DNA of 64,000 bases, from contig NZ_FOYN01000002.1 in assembly GCF_900111935.1 (NCBI RefSeq), positions 1-64,000 on the forward strand, read 5' to 3'. Below the pieces are notes generated by a model that ran no database searches, was not told the origin of the DNA, and was given only the letters and a program-made list of their open reading frames with translations. This DNA comes from Halorubrum sodomense. GTDB taxonomy: Archaea; Halobacteriota; Halobacteria; Halobacteriales; Haloferacaceae. A program made the translations under genes and the position numbers. Positions 62,687 through 64,000 of this stretch are shown here, piece after piece; position 1 is the stretch's first letter; each line of letters opens with the position of its first letter.

Positions 62687-63106
62687 ATGGAGAGACGACG
62701 ATTTCTGCGCGGAATCGGAGGCTGTCTCGCCGCCGTATCCCTCGCCGGCTGTACGGGCGCGTTCGCGGACGGTGATCGGTCTTCCGACTACCCGGGCGGA
62801 ACACTCGTGATAACGAATACGGGCGACGGCCCCATGCCGGTCTCGATACGTACGAAACTGGACGAGTACGACGCCTCGCTCGATACCGTCGTCGCCGGCG
62901 GAGAGACGGTCGTCCGTCGAGAGTTCGTCAGCGCCCGACGGGGCGACATCGTCTCCCTCGAAGCGCTCCTCGGTGAAACCGGGGAACGACTCAGCTTTCA
63001 GTTCCTTCCCGAAGGCAGCGGCGACAGCCCGCCCGAGGTCGCCGAGCTCACGTTCGAGAACGCCGTCGAGGCGAGCGCGAGTTGGACCGCCACGGGCGGG
63101 ACGTAG
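62687..63106 (+). CDS. Small TAT lipoprotein
   Basis: 139 residues. TAT motif RRRFLRG and lipobox LAGC (Cys about residue 22) anchor it outside the cell. The remaining 110 residues form a compact beta-sandwich-like domain with LVITNTGDGPMPVSI and regular charged strands. Unknown function. Lower GC than most of the window. Confidence 0.75.
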   Translation: MERRRFLRGIGGCLAAVSLAGCTGAFADGDRSSDYPGGTLVITNTGDGPMPVSIRTKLDEYDASLDTVVAGGETVVRREFVSARRGDIVSLEALLGETGERLSFQFLPEGSGDSPPEVAELTFENAVEASASWTATGGT

Positions 63107-63372
63107 CCGGGTCCGACTCAGTACGACCTCGTCGCTACTGCGACCATGCGCGGCATCGACTCACTCGACCCGTGATCTCGCGGAGGACTCGGCACTGCGA
63201 TCGTACGCCGCCCGAACGCTTCGTCGCCGAGTACGCGAAACGAGCGATATTCACTCACCGAACGCTCCCTCCCGCGTTCAGAGCCCAGCGGCTCTCTGTC
63301 TCTGCTCCCTTCCGAGCGTCTCGGGGTCCCACGGGCGAGCCGTCCGTCGAGCGTCTTGAACGCAAGACGCCG

Positions 63373-63380
63373 ATTATAAG
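63373..63380 (+). promoter_or_regulatory. BoxA for the last lipoprotein
   Basis: ATTATAAG, 24-31 nt before the ATG at 63404. Confidence 0.6.
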
Positions 63381-63403
63381 TCTCGACGAGCTCATCGGTG
63401 CGT

Positions 63404-63985
63404 ATGGCCCCCGAACTGTCACGACGGAAGACCCTCCACCTCTCCGGCGCAGCGGTTCTCACCGGACTCGCTGGTTGTAGCGCCCTCAGTTCCGGCGCCC
63501 GGCCACAGATCGCTTCGTCGCTCGGAACGACCGCCTATACGCCAATCATCGATCAGCAGCCAACGCCTGACGGAGGTGTCCCCGCGGTCTGGGGGATGAT
63601 CCTCGCGCATCCGGACGCCGCGCGCAAACTCATCGACTGGGGAGCGCTCACCCCGGCAGACGACGACAGCGCCCCCGGAACGGCGTTCCGAACGTTCGAC
63701 CCGGGTAAGCAGTTCATGTCGGTCATCGTCGGCGTCCTCCCGACGGGTGCGGGGCTCATGGACTACCACGAGAAGGGCGGGAATCCCGTCGAAGACATCG
63801 TTGACGACTTCACCGACCGGTCCGTCTATCAGAACAGGCGGCTCCGATACGACGTCACCTCGTACCAAGCCTTCCCGCCGGACCCGGACACCCCCGAGTA
63901 CCATTACGACTACTCGTTCACCCTCTGGCGTCTGAACGGTGCCGACCGACCGACCGAGATCACCGTTGATTATCACGACGCCTGA
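63404..63985 (+). CDS. TAT lipoprotein of unknown function
   Basis: 193 residues. TAT signal SRRKTLHLSG and lipobox LAGC (Cys at about 25). The mature part has YTPIIDQQPTPDGGVPAVWGMILAHPDAA and ends TVDYHDA; no known family. The 297 bp between it and the previous lipoprotein hold no other gene. Complete; its stop is 15 bp before the window edge. Confidence 0.75.
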   Translation: MAPELSRRKTLHLSGAAVLTGLAGCSALSSGARPQIASSLGTTAYTPIIDQQPTPDGGVPAVWGMILAHPDAARKLIDWGALTPADDDSAPGTAFRTFDPGKQFMSVIVGVLPTGAGLMDYHEKGGNPVEDIVDDFTDRSVYQNRRLRYDVTSYQAFPPDPDTPEYHYDYSFTLWRLNGADRPTEITVDYHDA

Positions 63986-64000
63986 GCCGATCCGGTCGTT

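Noticed and set aside
63107-63403. Gene between the two lipoproteins
   Set aside because: Frames here (e.g. from 63082) overlap coding sequence or lack start context; no domain seen.

Overview
The window is about 64 kb of very GC-rich chromosome from a haloarchaeon, most likely Halorubrum or a close relative. Evidence: acidic proteomes with many Asp/Glu and few Lys, TATA-like BoxA elements 22-35 nt before start codons (leaderless transcripts), twin-arginine lipoproteins (RR...LAGC), archaeal TFB, ribosomal protein L10e, NucS, FAU-1, and the gene order 23S-5S-tRNA-Cys at the left edge. The genus call is inference; a 16S or marker search would settle it.

Layout. 1-540: 3' end of an rRNA operon (23S tail, tRNA-like processing element, 5S, terminator, tRNA-Cys). 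630-3.8 kb: an exported protein, a VOC dioxygenase-like protein coupled to a serine hydrolase, and a membrane protein. 3.9-11.8 kb: a tight minus-strand operon of two PrkA-type kinases, a DUF444 VWA-like protein and a SpoVR protein. 12.3-16.4 kb: DUF1028, EEP nuclease/phosphatase, PUA protein, a membrane-anchored 2Fe-2S ferredoxin and a NifU-like scaffold. 16.5-20.4 kb: a 1312-residue secreted GH97 glycosidase with inserted modules. 20.5-30 kb: FAU-1 ribonuclease and partner, PrsW protease, ROK glucokinase, UspA, zinc-ribbon proteins, a second 2Fe-2S ferredoxin, cold-shock protein, small membrane proteins. 29.9-32.8 kb: tRNA-Phe with degenerate tRNA-Phe fragments beside it, beta-carbonic anhydrase, an orphan C5 DNA methyltransferase, tRNA-Pro. 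32.8-38.9 kb: Ski2-like helicase, L10e, NucS, VapBC, adenosylhomocysteinase. 39-43.3 kb: acidic secreted protein, MTA/SAH deaminase, archaeal dihydroneopterin aldolase. 43.3-49.7 kb: a complete dipeptide/oligopeptide ABC importer. 50-57.8 kb: GTPBP1-like GTPase, HFX_2341-type regulator, SBF/ACR3-like transporter, TFB, a MinD-like protein with a degenerate P-loop, HIT protein. 57.9-60.8 kb: a substrate-binding lipoprotein whose two halves are in reversed order, translationally coupled to a PAP2 membrane enzyme. 60.8-64 kb: DsbA-like oxidoreductase, ThiD and two TAT lipoproteins.

Most notable: (1) the solute-binding protein at 57.9 kb looks circularly permuted, its former C-lobe placed first and joined by five 9-residue repeats, and it overlaps a PAP2 gene; (2) a family of roughly 310-365 bp intergenic repeats with TATA-like ends occurs three times plus one truncated copy, always directly downstream of a minus-strand gene; (3) tRNA-Phe fragments that look like an integration scar; (4) a perfect 10-bp hairpin just after dppA; (5) the duplicated PrkA/DUF444/SpoVR stress cluster in a non-sporulating archaeon. 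No CRISPR array, insertion sequence or prophage was seen.
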